From: Chthonomonadales bacterium
GTDB lineage: Bacteria > Armatimonadota > Chthonomonadetes > Chthonomonadales > CAJBBX01
Assembly: GCA_013360745.1 (NCBI GenBank)
Contig: JABWBA010000015.1
Span: forward strand, 1 to 51,926
DNA: 51,926 nucleotides
Direction of reading: 5' to 3'
The stretch's first letter is position 1. Every line of letters begins with the position of its first letter. Positions 1 to 8,906 of this stretch are shown piece by piece. Under the pieces are notes generated by a model. The model was not told the DNA's origin and did no database searches. It saw only the letters and a list, made by a program, of their open reading frames with translations. The translations under genes and the position numbers were made by a program.

Positions 1-332
1 TTGCCCTCGCGCCACTGCTCGCCGACGTAGGTGACGGTGAACTCCGTGAGCGTCTGGCCGGAGTTGTTGTTCAGAATCATCCCGAAGCGCGACCGCGTGG
101 AGCCGCTGCCGACGGAGCCGAGGGCGCGGTCCGCCGCGCCGATGGTGCCGTAGGAGTAGATGGCGCCGTTCACGGCGGAACCGTTGTCGAGCTTGTAGCG
201 GGCGTTGGCGCCGGTGCCGTCGTATTTGGTCATCCACCACGCGCCCATCTCGGCGCCGTTGAAGGGCGCGGCGGTGAGCTGGAAGCGCCCCTCCCCGCGG
301 GATATCGGGGCGAGGTGCAGCTGCAGATTCAT
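1..332 (-). CDS. Partial secreted/anchored protein of the 'VGEQWREG' family (C-terminus off the left edge)
   Basis: Only part of this minus-strand gene is in the window, and it continues past position 1. The translation contains YDGTGANARY, NGAIYSYGTIGAADRALGS, SRFGMILNNNSGQTLTEF and TVTYVGEQWREG. These match the beta-sandwich segment found near the N-terminus of many large secreted PEP-CTERM, lamin-tail or nuclease-type proteins of Verrucomicrobia, Planctomycetes and relatives. The start at 332 is only the first ATG in frame; no signal peptide follows it, and the family usually has one. The 5' portion overlaps antisense with the haem protein at 315, so a rearrangement or assembly join near 270-300 is possible. 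Function is unknown; export is inferred from the family. Confidence 0.55.
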   Translation of the reverse strand, partial: MNLQLHLAPISRGEGRFQLTAAPFNGAEMGAWWMTKYDGTGANARYKLDNGSAVNGAIYSYGTIGAADRALGSVGSGSTRSRFGMILNNNSGQTLTEFTVTYVGEQWREG

Positions 333-2681
333 GCCGACAGCCCGGCGACGGTCCGCGTCTCGGGTCTGCGCGCCGTGTCGGGTGCGATCACCTGTGATGC
401 GCGACTCGACGTGTCGGCCACAGAATACGGCTCCGGCCCGCCCCCTCAAACGCCCCCTCTGCGACCCGGCATGGAACGGGCCATGGTCGAGCTCGACTGG
501 CATGCGCAGGACGGAATCGGGACCTCCCGCGAGCCCAGGGACTATCCGGAGGCGATTCGGGCGCTCCGTGCGAAGGGCGACGCGCTCGCTCGAAAGCTGG
601 GCGAGCGTTCCGCCCTGACGCGACGCTGGAGCGCGCTCGCCGCGAGCGGCGACGGATCACGCCGGGCCTATCTCGCCATGCGTCGGCTGAAACGGGAGAT
701 GCTGCTGACGCTGGCCGGCCGATTGCCCCCCATCGTCTTCGCCAAGCAGGTTCCGAGCTGCTTCAGCCATCAGCTGACTCAGTACTACGGCCGCTATGCC
801 CGCCCCGGCGGCGGCATCTACATCCTCGAACGGCCCGGCATCGACATGGGGCTCCGGTCTCTGACCGACGGCCGCTTCGCCCTCGGCAGCTTCGCCTTCC
901 CCGAGGTCTCGTGGAACGCCGATCGGATCCTCTTCGCCTTCGTCCAGGCCGAGACCACGCCGGACGACACCATCCAGGGCGCCAGAGGCCGGTACTACCA
1001 CCTTTATGCCATATCCCCCGGCGGCGCGGGCCTCCGACGCCTGACCGACGGGCCATTTGACGATTTTACGCCCCGCTTCCTGCCCGATGATCGGATGGTC
1101 TTCATCTCGACCCGGAGGGGCGGCTGGCACCGCTGCGGCACTCCGGGCTGCGAGAACTACGTCCTCACCACGGCCAACGCCGACGGCAGCGGGATCCAGC
1201 CGATCTCCTTCCACGAAACGCAGGAATGGGATCCGGCCGTCCTCAACGATGGGCGGATCATCTACACCCGATGGGATTACGTCGACCGGCATCCTGTGTT
1301 CTACGAACACCTCTGGACGACCGCCCCCGACGGCGCCCGCGCCGCGGCCCTCTTCGGCAACAACACGTTCAACCCGGTCGGAATCTGGGAAGCGCGTCCG
1401 ATCCCCGGCTCCCGCAGGATCCTCGCCACCGCCGCCGCGCACCACGCCATGACGGCGGGTTCCATCATCCGCCTCGATCCCGCCGCCGGAGTGGACGGCC
1501 CGATCCCCCTGACCCGGCTGACCCCGGAGACGCCCTTCCCCGAGAGCGAGACCCGGGTGACACCCTCGTGGTATGCGCCGACGGCAGGCGTCGAGGCACG
1601 GGATTCGGAGGAGAATCGGCGCTGGCCCGGGCATACCTACCGGAGCCCGTATCCGCTGAGCGAGAACCTCTTCCTCGCAGCCTACAGCTATGAGCAGTTG
1701 GTCGGCGAGCCGCAGGGCAACCCCGCCAACATGTTCGGCCTGTACCTGTGCGACTCCGACGGCAATCGGGAGCTCCTGTATCGGGACCCCTCCATCGCCT
1801 CCCTGTGGCCCGTCCCTCTGACGCCGCGAAGCCGCCCGCGGCCCTACGCCTCGACCCTCGATCCGTCGCTGGGCGACAACGGAGTCTATGTGGTGCAGAA
1901 CGTCTACGCCAGCCAGCCGGCCCTGCCGCCGGGCAGCGTCAAGGCGCTCCGGATCGTTCAGGTGCTGCCCAAGTCGACCCCGGGCAAGGACCTCCCGCCC
2001 ATCGGCGTGCCCTCCGGCGCGCCGGGCAAGCAGGTTCTCGGCACCGTTCCCGTGGAGAAGGACGGTTCCGCCCATTTCATCGTGCCGGCCCGCAAGGAGC
2101 TCGCGTTCCAGGCGCTGGACGATCGGGGGATGGCCGTTCAGATCATGCGGAGCGGCGCCTACCTTCAACCCGGCGAACGGATGACCTGCATCGGATGTCA
2201 TGAAAGCCGCACGACCGCACCACCGAGCGCGCGGCCGCTGGCCCAGTTGCGCCCCCCATCCCGGATCACGCCGGGGCCCGATGGCTCCAAGCCTCTGAGC
2301 TATACCCGGCTCGTGCAGAAGGTTCTCGATGATCGGTGCGTCTCCTGCCATTCGGGGAAGGCTCCTTCCGGAGGAGTCGACCTGACCGGCGCACCCGAGG
2401 GGCACTACACCCGCTCCTACCTTGCCCTCGTCCGGCAGGTGCCCTTCAGCGACATGGAGAACGGCGAGGCCCTCAGCAAGCCGGGCCGCTACGGCTCCAC
2501 CGCCAGCCCGCTCATGAAGAAGCTCCTCGCCGGCCATCAGGGCGTGAAGCTGACCCCCTCCGAGATCGAACGCCTCGCGACCTGGATGGACGTCAGCGCC
2601 CTGTTCTACGGGACCTTTGATTCCGCCGATCAGGAACGCCAGAAGGCCGGCCTGCCGATCCTGAAACCCGTGCTGGAGTAG
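315..2681 (+). CDS. HzsA-like beta-propeller protein with two c-type haem motifs, 5' end doubtful
   Basis: This 788-residue protein resembles the hydrazine synthase alpha-subunit-like (HZS_alpha) family, which is widespread as a protein of unknown function outside anammox bacteria. It shows the family signature IVFAKQVP, SHQLTQYYGRYARPGGGIY and TolB/WD40-like blades such as RRLTDGPFDDFTPRFLPD. Two haem-binding CXXCH motifs lie near the C-terminus: CIGCH (residues 625-629) and CVSCH (675-679). Haem attachment would occur outside the cytoplasm, but no signal peptide is visible. The GTG at 315 is the first usable start, with ATG at 471 as an alternative. The reading frame stays open upstream of 315, so the true N-terminus is probably lost at a junction. 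A hairpin without a T-run follows at 2711-2726. The electron-transfer role is inferred from the haem motifs only. Confidence 0.75.
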   Translation: MQLQIHADSPATVRVSGLRAVSGAITCDARLDVSATEYGSGPPPQTPPLRPGMERAMVELDWHAQDGIGTSREPRDYPEAIRALRAKGDALARKLGERSALTRRWSALAASGDGSRRAYLAMRRLKREMLLTLAGRLPPIVFAKQVPSCFSHQLTQYYGRYARPGGGIYILERPGIDMGLRSLTDGRFALGSFAFPEVSWNADRILFAFVQAETTPDDTIQGARGRYYHLYAISPGGAGLRRLTDGPFDDFTPRFLPDDRMVFISTRRGGWHRCGTPGCENYVLTTANADGSGIQPISFHETQEWDPAVLNDGRIIYTRWDYVDRHPVFYEHLWTTAPDGARAAALFGNNTFNPVGIWEARPIPGSRRILATAAAHHAMTAGSIIRLDPAAGVDGPIPLTRLTPETPFPESETRVTPSWYAPTAGVEARDSEENRRWPGHTYRSPYPLSENLFLAAYSYEQLVGEPQGNPANMFGLYLCDSDGNRELLYRDPSIASLWPVPLTPRSRPRPYASTLDPSLGDNGVYVVQNVYASQPALPPGSVKALRIVQVLPKSTPGKDLPPIGVPSGAPGKQVLGTVPVEKDGSAHFIVPARKELAFQALDDRGMAVQIMRSGAYLQPGERMTCIGCHESRTTAPPSARPLAQLRPPSRITPGPDGSKPLSYTRLVQKVLDDRCVSCHSGKAPSGGVDLTGAPEGHYTRSYLALVRQVPFSDMENGEALSKPGRYGSTASPLMKKLLAGHQGVKLTPSEIERLATWMDVSALFYGTFDSADQERQKAGLPILKPVLE

Positions 2682-2760
2682 GGTCGAACGATTCGATTGA
2701 TTGAGTTGCGGGCAGATCGGTCTGCCGAACGAAAGCCCCTGTTGAGAGGAGACACAGGCT

Positions 2761-3777
2761 ATGATGCGGCTTATTGCAGCGTTGTCATTGGTGGCGGCTC
2801 TTGCAGTCGTGATCCCGCGGGCCTCGGCCAGCGCCCGAACCCCGATCGACGATGCCGCCGTTACGATCACGGTCGTCGTCATCGATGATCTGGTGCCGAA
2901 GGCGGTGCCGTTCACCGACTTCGAAGTGGTACGCGCCGACGGTCAGGGGGAATCGCGGCGGATCCGGACCGACGACAAAGGCGTCGTCACAACCAGCCTC
3001 CCCGCAGGCGCTTACCATATCCGATCCCTCCGGGCGGTCTCGTTCAAGGGCAAGGAACTCACGTGGGATCGGGAGATCGCGGTTGAGGCAGGCAAGCCGC
3101 TCGCGCTGACCTTGACCGACGCGGATGCGATCGAATGGGAAAGCCGACCGTTGTCGCAGACTCCGAAGCCTCATGCGAACAGGGTTGATACGATCGCCGT
3201 GTTGCCGTGGGCCATGACCAACGGCACCGACGGGGCTAAGCGTACAGGGCGCGACTTCCTCGCGCAGACGTTGCCGCGCATGAACCTGGAACCGATCCCC
3301 GAGGCCCGGACGCTTGCTGCCTGGAATGAGGTGGCCAAGAGCGACTACCCGACGGAGGGACCGTTGCCATCGGCGACGCAACTGCTGGAAGTAGGCAGAC
3401 GACTCGGCGTCGACTACGTGATGGCGGGCAGCGCAAGCTGGCACTCGCGTGCGATCTGGATCAGCCTCGGGCCAAAGACGAAGTCAACATGCACGGTCAG
3501 CGTCAGGGTCGTCGATGTAGCAAGGCAGGCGGTGCCGCTGGATGTCAAGGCCCTTAAGATGGATAGCACTGCGAAGGAAGACACGTTGAAGGCGCTCGGA
3601 ACGGTGTTCGTGACTGCCTTATTCACGGTCGTTAGCGGAGGCCCGAAGACGCCGCACGAACAGAGGGCCGTCCAGCTCGCTCTGGCGAAGGCGCTCGATC
3701 CGTGGGCAGCCGAACGCATGAGCGCGAAGAAGATCGCTCCCGCAGGGGCCGAACCCGCGCCCAGCCGCAAGCCGTAG
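2761..3777 (+). CDS. Secreted two-domain protein: carboxypeptidase-regulatory-like N-half, TolB/CsgG-like C-half
   Basis: This 338-residue protein begins with a clear signal peptide (MMRLIAALSLVAALAVV, cleavage probably after ASA). Residues about 30-125 look like a peptidase-regulatory-like beta-sandwich (TDDKGVVTTSLPAGAYHI). Residues about 140-310 carry the IAVLPW strand and the GRRLGVDYVMAGSASW motif, which recall the anticodon-binding-like fold of TolB N-terminal, CsgG and FlgT proteins. The start is supported by GAGAGGAGA eight to ten bases upstream. It lies 80 bp after the haem protein and may be cotranscribed. A periplasmic or envelope-assembly role is inferred from the fold; I do not recognise a named family. 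Confidence 0.7.
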   Translation: MMRLIAALSLVAALAVVIPRASASARTPIDDAAVTITVVVIDDLVPKAVPFTDFEVVRADGQGESRRIRTDDKGVVTTSLPAGAYHIRSLRAVSFKGKELTWDREIAVEAGKPLALTLTDADAIEWESRPLSQTPKPHANRVDTIAVLPWAMTNGTDGAKRTGRDFLAQTLPRMNLEPIPEARTLAAWNEVAKSDYPTEGPLPSATQLLEVGRRLGVDYVMAGSASWHSRAIWISLGPKTKSTCTVSVRVVDVARQAVPLDVKALKMDSTAKEDTLKALGTVFVTALFTVVSGGPKTPHEQRAVQLALAKALDPWAAERMSAKKIAPAGAEPAPSRKP

Positions 3778-3812
3778 GGAGAACGAACGGACGAGGAGTA
3801 CGCGGCCAGAAC

Positions 3813-3837
3813 GTAGGGGCTGGCCTTGTGCCTGCCC
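3813..3837. repeat. REP-like imperfect palindrome, type B
   Basis: The sequence begins GTAGGGGCTGGCCTTGT and closes with GCCTGCCC. It folds as GGGC-T-GGC, a CTTGT loop, then GCC-T-GCCC. Similar short 'GTAGGGGC...' repeats occur between genes in many uncultured genomes. It differs from the five large arrays, although a copy of their palindrome lies 42 bp away. Confidence 0.45.
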
Positions 3838-3878
3838 GGTCAGATGGCGTCGAGGCAAGCAGCGAGGTGTACGTGATG

Positions 3879-3906
3879 GTAGGGGCAGTCCATGAGTCGC
3901 CCGTAC
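3879..3906. repeat. Solitary, degenerate copy of the array palindrome
   Basis: GTAGGGGCAGTCCATGAG followed by TCGCCCGTAC aligns with the GTAGGGGC-GATTCATGAATC-GCCCGTAC palindrome of the arrays. It has a few changes in the arms and no heptamer repeats beside it. It lies in the gap between the secreted protein ending at 3777 and the Abi_C gene ending at 4027. It probably represents a minimal or decayed repeat unit. Confidence 0.6.
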
Positions 3907-4026
3907 AGGATCGCTCGTTGGGCCGCAGGCAGGCAGAAGGACTGCGCACGGGTGCCGTCGTCCGGGCAGCGATCAGCCGTTTCGGCCAGTTGACGTACGG
4001 TCGCCTTCGACGCTGGTTCTTGCAGA

Positions 4027-4788
4027 TCAACGCTGCTGATGCTCGAGTGTCTGGAACAGGAACGACGCCATGGCCCCTGCAAGGTTAACCGCCAGCTCAG
4101 CCTCGAAAGGCATCGGGAGCCTTCCATCCTGCCCTTTGCCATGGGCGTCCCCAAGCTCGTTCCGGATGGCTGCCAGACCGCACACCACAGACACGCAGCC
4201 ACCGAGCGCCTGCTTGAACGCTCCTTCGGAACAGGTATCGGCTCCGAGGTTGAGGACCTTGGCGGCTTGTTTGTACAGCCGCGGCAGATCCAAGGTGCGA
4301 TCGTACTCGACACTGCACTCTTCCAGTATCTGCTTGCACGTCGCCTCCAATACCGCTCGGGCGGAGGTGATCGCTCCATCCGGGTCACGTCGTCGACGGT
4401 CAAGTGCCTTGGCCCAGGCTTCCTGCACGGCCTGATAGCCCAGTCGTTTCAACACGTCCGATATGCTAGCGTCCGACATGGCCGACCAGCTGATTACCTC
4501 AAGAGCTTTGAAGAGAGGCCGAAAGACCTCCTCCAGGTGCTTTCGTCGCCCAGGGTACGTCGCCGAGACGTATTTTATGTACATCCAGAAACTGCCGAGG
4601 GACCGATAGTCCCACAGCACCTGCGGCGCGTGCTCGCGAGATCGGGGATCACTCAGTAGGAGTTGTCTCAGCTCCTCATACCGGTCACTGTCGCATGGCT
4701 GACCGGTCGCCTTAGCCTCCATCGTCTCATGGATATCGTTTGCTGCTTTCAGCAGATCCTCGATTGTCACAGCCAGTTTCAACCTCAC
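4027..4788 (-). CDS. Abi_C domain (abortive-infection-like) protein
   Basis: The C-terminal half matches the Abi_C family: ITSARAVLEATCKQILEE, then LPRLYKQAAKVLNL, then SVVCGLAAIRNELGDAHGKG, and a closing helix with NLAGAMASFLFQTLE. The RNELGDAHG loop is the family's most conserved part. The N-terminal half is helical with no recognised domain. Abi_C proteins occur in phage-defence loci, but no mechanism can be read here. The ATG at 4866 overlaps a perfect TATAAT (4865-4870), so transcription probably begins downstream of it. I therefore chose the in-frame GTG at 4788; TTG 4782 and GTG 4770 are other options. No partner gene is adjacent, and repeat debris lies downstream. Confidence 0.7.
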   Translation of the reverse strand: MRLKLAVTIEDLLKAANDIHETMEAKATGQPCDSDRYEELRQLLLSDPRSREHAPQVLWDYRSLGSFWMYIKYVSATYPGRRKHLEEVFRPLFKALEVISWSAMSDASISDVLKRLGYQAVQEAWAKALDRRRRDPDGAITSARAVLEATCKQILEECSVEYDRTLDLPRLYKQAAKVLNLGADTCSEGAFKQALGGCVSVVCGLAAIRNELGDAHGKGQDGRLPMPFEAELAVNLAGAMASFLFQTLEHQQR

Positions 4789-4864
4789 TCGGTCCCGACC
4801 GGGAGTGCATCTTCGGTCCGGCAACCACGCTCCGCCGGATGGGGACTGGTGGTTTCGTGGCAGC

Positions 4865-4870
4865 ATTATA
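4865..4870 (-). promoter_or_regulatory. Possible -10 element of the Abi_C gene
   Basis: The minus strand reads GCGCTATAATGCTGCC, a perfect TATAAT, about 75 bases before the chosen GTG start. No good -35 hexamer lies 16-18 bases upstream. The call therefore rests on the -10 alone. Confidence 0.35.
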
Positions 4871-4966
4871 GCGCAGCCATTGAGGACGGAGGCCCCTGAG
4901 CAGCCACTGGGGGTGTTCCTCCGTCATCGGAGGATCCCCATCAGCGATGTCGGAGGATCTGGGGCG

Positions 4967-6442
4967 TCAGGGGGCCGTCGGGGGGACTGAGCCGGTATCG
5001 GGCTGTACGGTCACGCGGTCGACGAACTTGTTGGTCTGGACGTCCGCGCGGGCGATGTCCCGCCCGTTCACGCGAACGCCCCGGAGAACGACACGCTCCA
5101 CCCGGTGTTCGGCATCGTAGCCGAGCAGTTCGATGGTCGCAGGCTGACCTGCGGCTGTGATATCCCGAAACTCGATGTCGCTGATGTGCCCCCGGGCCTC
5201 GTCTCGTGTCCAGACGGCCTTGTTGATCCACAGCGAGATCAGCCTCCGCGTCTCCTCGATCCGGATGTTGATCCATCGAACGTTGGTGATCCGGGCCGCG
5301 TCGCAATGGTACACCCGGAGCGTCCACTCCCGGCCTTTGTCGTGGATCACGTCGCAATCCTCGAACAGGACATCGTCCACGTCCTCCCGGAGCTCGGCCC
5401 CGACGCTGAGGGCGTGGGCGACCTCGTTCCATAGGACGCACCGGCGCGCCGCTATCCTGGCGGCCTTCCCCTGTCCGGCGTCGGTCTTGACCACGATGAG
5501 ATCGTCCAGCGTCCGGAGGAAGCAATCCTCCACCGTGACGTCGCGGCTGTTGCAGATGTCGATTCCGTCGGAGTTGGCCCGATAGCCGATGATCTTGAGG
5601 TTCCGCACCCGAACGTGATCCGACTGACGGATGGGGAGGTTCCACGTCGGCGAATCCCGGAGGATGACCCCTTCGATCTCGACATTCCTGCCCGTGCAGT
5701 AGAGCAGGTTCCGCGCATGGGTCGTCAACCCGCTGCCGTCGAGGATCCCCCTGCCGCGGAACGTGACCTTCGAACCCCGCAGCTCGAACGTGGGCGGGTA
5801 GGTCTTGAGGCCGCTGTAGTCGCTGATCTGATAGGGCTCATCCGGGCCGATCACGGCCCGCACGACCGCGCCCGGGGCGATGTAGACGGTCTGGCCGTCA
5901 TGGACCACCACCCTCCGGACCTCATGGATGCCCGGCCCGTAGTAGATCACGTTCGGATCGTCGGGGCGGGGCGGGTTCCGCTCGGGCGGCGACGCCAGGA
6001 TGTGGAGCGATCGCACCCACTCTCCGTTCACCTCCACGGTGATCGGCCTCGGGCGGTCCAGCCGAAAGGCCAGGGTCCGGCCCCTGATGAGCGGGCGGAT
6101 GCCGGCGGAGGCCGGCAGGAGCTTCGCGGAGCGGATGGCCTCCGTACAGGTCACCACGACCCGGACGGGACGGGCCATATCGAACGTGGTGAACGCCGCC
6201 TCCTCGTAGTAGAGGGCGGAGTTCGCCTTGTCGTCCATCGCCTTCCAGCGCCGCTCCTCGTCCCGCGGGGCGACGCGGGCCACGTAGACGGGCGCCGGGC
6301 GGCCGTCGACGGTAACGCGGTAACGATCGGACGAGCGCTCCCCCGCGGGCATGGGGGCGATGCGCAATCCGGCGTCGACCCGCCCGGACGGCTGGTCCGG
6401 AGCCGCCATGCACCATAGCGCCGTAAGGAGACCAGGAAGCAT
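4967..6442 (-). CDS. Secreted GH28/GH49-like right-handed beta-helix glycosidase
   Basis: About 491 residues with a signal peptide (MLPGLLTALWCMAAP). The N-terminal third is a beta-sandwich region. From about residue 165 a parallel beta-helix follows, with the entry motif IYYGPGIHEV and the catalytic-type segment NSDGID (about 290-295) plus a double aspartate at about 313-314 (RTLDDL). These resemble the aspartates of GH28 polygalacturonases and GH49 dextranases. The start at 6442 is preceded by GAGGAGGTGGGCC, an excellent ribosome site; the longer form from 6496 lacks one. It is 71 bp downstream of another secreted glycosidase on the same strand. The substrate cannot be told; a pectin- or dextran-like glycan is a family inference. 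Confidence 0.8.
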   Translation of the reverse strand: MLPGLLTALWCMAAPDQPSGRVDAGLRIAPMPAGERSSDRYRVTVDGRPAPVYVARVAPRDEERRWKAMDDKANSALYYEEAAFTTFDMARPVRVVVTCTEAIRSAKLLPASAGIRPLIRGRTLAFRLDRPRPITVEVNGEWVRSLHILASPPERNPPRPDDPNVIYYGPGIHEVRRVVVHDGQTVYIAPGAVVRAVIGPDEPYQISDYSGLKTYPPTFELRGSKVTFRGRGILDGSGLTTHARNLLYCTGRNVEIEGVILRDSPTWNLPIRQSDHVRVRNLKIIGYRANSDGIDICNSRDVTVEDCFLRTLDDLIVVKTDAGQGKAARIAARRCVLWNEVAHALSVGAELREDVDDVLFEDCDVIHDKGREWTLRVYHCDAARITNVRWINIRIEETRRLISLWINKAVWTRDEARGHISDIEFRDITAAGQPATIELLGYDAEHRVERVVLRGVRVNGRDIARADVQTNKFVDRVTVQPDTGSVPPTAP

Positions 6443-6513
6443 GGCCCACCTCCTCGTCGCAGAGCCGAGCGCGCAGGCTCTGCCAGATGCCCTCATGGTA
6501 CCCCGGCGGCCTG

Positions 6514-7908
6514 TTATCGGACGGCGCGGAGCTCCAGCGCGATGTCGTCGGCATGGTCGGGCACGTCGAAGGCGATCGGGCCGCCCGCATGGGTCCGTTC
6601 GGGCTGCGTGGTTCTCGCGCCCGTGAGGGTATCGACCCAGGTCGCGGCGTAGCGGCCGGCGGGCGCTTCCAGCTTCAACGGCCCCGCACCGCTGCCGAAG
6701 AGATACACCGCATACTGCCGTCCCGGCTCGGCCAGCACGGCGGCGCGCGTGCCCTCGGGCGTCGCCGCGACCGCTGCCTGGTAGGGCTTCATCCTGAGAA
6801 AGTCGAAGCGGTGGATGAAGTCCTTGAGGATCCGCATCTGCGCCCGAAAGCCGCGATTACCGCCGCCGGGCTGGCTCTGCGGATAGACGAAGCTGCCGTC
6901 TTCATGGCCGACTGCAAAGGAATAGTCGAGATGGCTGAAGAGGCCTCCGCCGGCGAGGATGAACTCCCATGCCTCCATCCGATAGGTCGTATCGCCCGTA
7001 CCCCGAAACCCGGTTTCGTTATCGCCGATGATCCTCCCGAGGCGCTCGTTGGCGCCGACAGCGGCGGGCGGATGGGCGTAGTGGAAGTTCAGGATGGAGA
7101 CGCCAGGATGGGGATCCCGCACCGCCTGAGAGCCGTTGGCGATGTTCATCGAGATGAGATGACGTTTGGCCAGTCCCTTCTCGGTGTCGAGGATCACATC
7201 GGCGATCCGACGCTGCCATTCCATCGTCACACCGCCGAAGTAGGGCTCGTTGCAGATCTCAAAGTAGAGGTTGTCGAAGCCGTTGACTTCGGTGACGATC
7301 TTCCGGGTCATGGCTTCCTGCACGGCCAGGAGTCCGCCGTTTCGGTCCAGGGTATAGACGTCGGTCCGCTTCACCTTCCCGATCCCGTTGATGTTGCAAG
7401 CCTCGTTCATCGGGCTTAGCCGCCACATCGATTCATCGTAAAAGGGGCAGAACAGGTTCAGTTCGACGATGATGTCCCGACGGCTGGCCCGGGCGAGGAA
7501 GTCCTTGAGGCGTCGGAAATAGGCGGGGTCGCAGCGGCTCAGGTCGAACCGGGCTCCTCCGCCCGGGTAGCCGGGCCGATCCGAGCGGGCCCAGGGCGCG
7601 ATGAAGCGGCCCTCGGCGGGCGCCAGCGTGTTGCCAGCGATCTGGAAGTTCCCGGGTGTCTCGCAGTAGGCTCCCGCAAACGTTCTCGTGTGGTTCAGCC
7701 CGCTGCGGCTCAGCTCGTCCAGATACCGGACATAGTCGAAGTCGAGGTTCAGGACCGCTCCGTAATGCTCGCCCGAACCGACGATCACCGCGGGTTTGCC
7801 GCGATACAGGAAATACCGAGGGTTGGCAGGGTGCTGCCTGAGCGGAGCTGCGGCAGCGGTCACGGCCTGCAGAGCGATGAGGATCATCATGCCCATCCTT
7901 ACGGTCAT
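6514..7908 (-). CDS. Secreted clan GH-A cellulase-like glycosidase (DUF4038-like)
   Basis: 464 residues with signal peptide MTVRMGMMILIALQAVTAAAA. The TIM-barrel glycosidase signature FEICNEP places the likely acid/base glutamate at residue 221, and GDNETGF puts the likely nucleophile at E298. The beginning (NPRYFLYRGKPAVIVGSGEHYG) resembles DUF4038 and GH5-like enzymes. A small C-terminal beta domain (about 385-464) ends the protein. It is transcribed toward the beta-helix enzyme and diverges from dapF across a 167-bp gap. Both glutamates are present, so it is probably active. The exact substrate is not predictable. Confidence 0.8.
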   Translation of the reverse strand: MTVRMGMMILIALQAVTAAAAPLRQHPANPRYFLYRGKPAVIVGSGEHYGAVLNLDFDYVRYLDELSRSGLNHTRTFAGAYCETPGNFQIAGNTLAPAEGRFIAPWARSDRPGYPGGGARFDLSRCDPAYFRRLKDFLARASRRDIIVELNLFCPFYDESMWRLSPMNEACNINGIGKVKRTDVYTLDRNGGLLAVQEAMTRKIVTEVNGFDNLYFEICNEPYFGGVTMEWQRRIADVILDTEKGLAKRHLISMNIANGSQAVRDPHPGVSILNFHYAHPPAAVGANERLGRIIGDNETGFRGTGDTTYRMEAWEFILAGGGLFSHLDYSFAVGHEDGSFVYPQSQPGGGNRGFRAQMRILKDFIHRFDFLRMKPYQAAVAATPEGTRAAVLAEPGRQYAVYLFGSGAGPLKLEAPAGRYAATWVDTLTGARTTQPERTHAGGPIAFDVPDHADDIALELRAVR

Positions 7909-8075
7909 GTCGGCGGCCTCCTGCCCGGGTCGGAAGTGACCCGGACGATACCATCATTCTACCAACCTCCCATGGGTCCGTGCCTCTCCGAAGGAACGGA
8001 GGGCCTCGGCGGCGTACTATGCACCATGCCGTTCGCGGATCATCATTGCGGGTGGAGAGGGAACGCCGGTCGAGC

Positions 8076-8906
8076 ATGGACATTCCGTTTCATAAAATGC
8101 AGGGTATCGGCAACGATTTCATCGTTGTGGAGGAGCGGGCGTGCCCCGGCGAAGATCTGTCGGCGCTCGCCGTGGCCCTGTGCGCCCGCCGATTCTCGAT
8201 CGGTTCCGACGGGCTCCTCGTCATCGATCGAACGGAGAACGCCGACCTCGGCATGCGGATGTTCAACCCGGACGGCACCCCCGATTTCTGCGGCAACGGC
8301 CTCCGCTGCGTGGCGCGGTACGGGGCGGATGTCATGGGCCTCGGTCCGGGACCGCTGACGATCGCTACGGCGTCGGGCATCCGGACCGCCCGTGTCGCCG
8401 CCGATGGATCGGGGCTAGTCGAGACCGATATGCAGCCGCCCGATTTTCGGCCGGATCGAATCCCGATGGACGTACCCGACGATCGGGCGGTGGATTATCC
8501 GCTCACGATCGACGGCGAGACCCTCACGGTGACGTCGCTCTCAACCGGGACCGCCCATACCGTGATCTTCGTCGAGGCGCTGCCGGACGATGAGCCCTTT
8601 CGGAAGCTGAGCGCTCTGATCGCCGACCATCCCCTCTACCCGCTGCGCACCAGCGTCCTCTGGACCAGGGTCGAGGGCGCTGATCGCCTCTCGCTGCGCA
8701 TATGGGAACGGGGCATCGGCGAAACGCTGGGATGCGGCACGGGGGCCTGCGCGGCGATGGCGGCGGCACGGGTGCGCGGCTGCGTCGATGCCGATGTCAT
8801 CGTCGGATCGCCGGGCGGCGAGCTGCAGATCAGCTGGGACGGAGGAACGGCGATGACACAGGCAGGCCCCGCGGCCTACGTCTACGACGGGATCGTGCGA
8901 CGATGA
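8076..8906 (+). CDS. dapF: Diaminopimelate epimerase
   Basis: 276 residues, normal for the family. DapF interconverts LL- and meso-diaminopimelate in the cytoplasm, for lysine and peptidoglycan synthesis. The N-terminal KMQGIGNDF motif, the first catalytic cysteine in FCGNGLRC (C72) and the second in GCGTGACA (C220) are all present. The usual GNPH motif between the two halves reads GTAH here (about residues 158-161); the histidine is kept. The start at ATG 8076 matches the family N-terminus and follows a GGAGAGG site. The stop overlaps the next start as ATGA, coupling translation to a sugar-type permease, which is an unusual partner. Confidence 0.95.
   Translation: MDIPFHKMQGIGNDFIVVEERACPGEDLSALAVALCARRFSIGSDGLLVIDRTENADLGMRMFNPDGTPDFCGNGLRCVARYGADVMGLGPGPLTIATASGIRTARVAADGSGLVETDMQPPDFRPDRIPMDVPDDRAVDYPLTIDGETLTVTSLSTGTAHTVIFVEALPDDEPFRKLSALIADHPLYPLRTSVLWTRVEGADRLSLRIWERGIGETLGCGTGACAAMAAARVRGCVDADVIVGSPGGELQISWDGGTAMTQAGPAAYVYDGIVRR

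Noticed and set aside
657-2915. 752-residue minus-strand open frame
   Set aside because: It is fully antisense to the HzsA-like gene, whose motifs are clear. It is low-complexity and typical of GC-rich shadow frames.
3702-4088. 128-residue plus-strand open frame after the secreted protein
   Set aside because: Its sequence comes from the overlapping end of the upstream gene and two intergenic repeats (GAGLVPAR and HESP are repeat translations).
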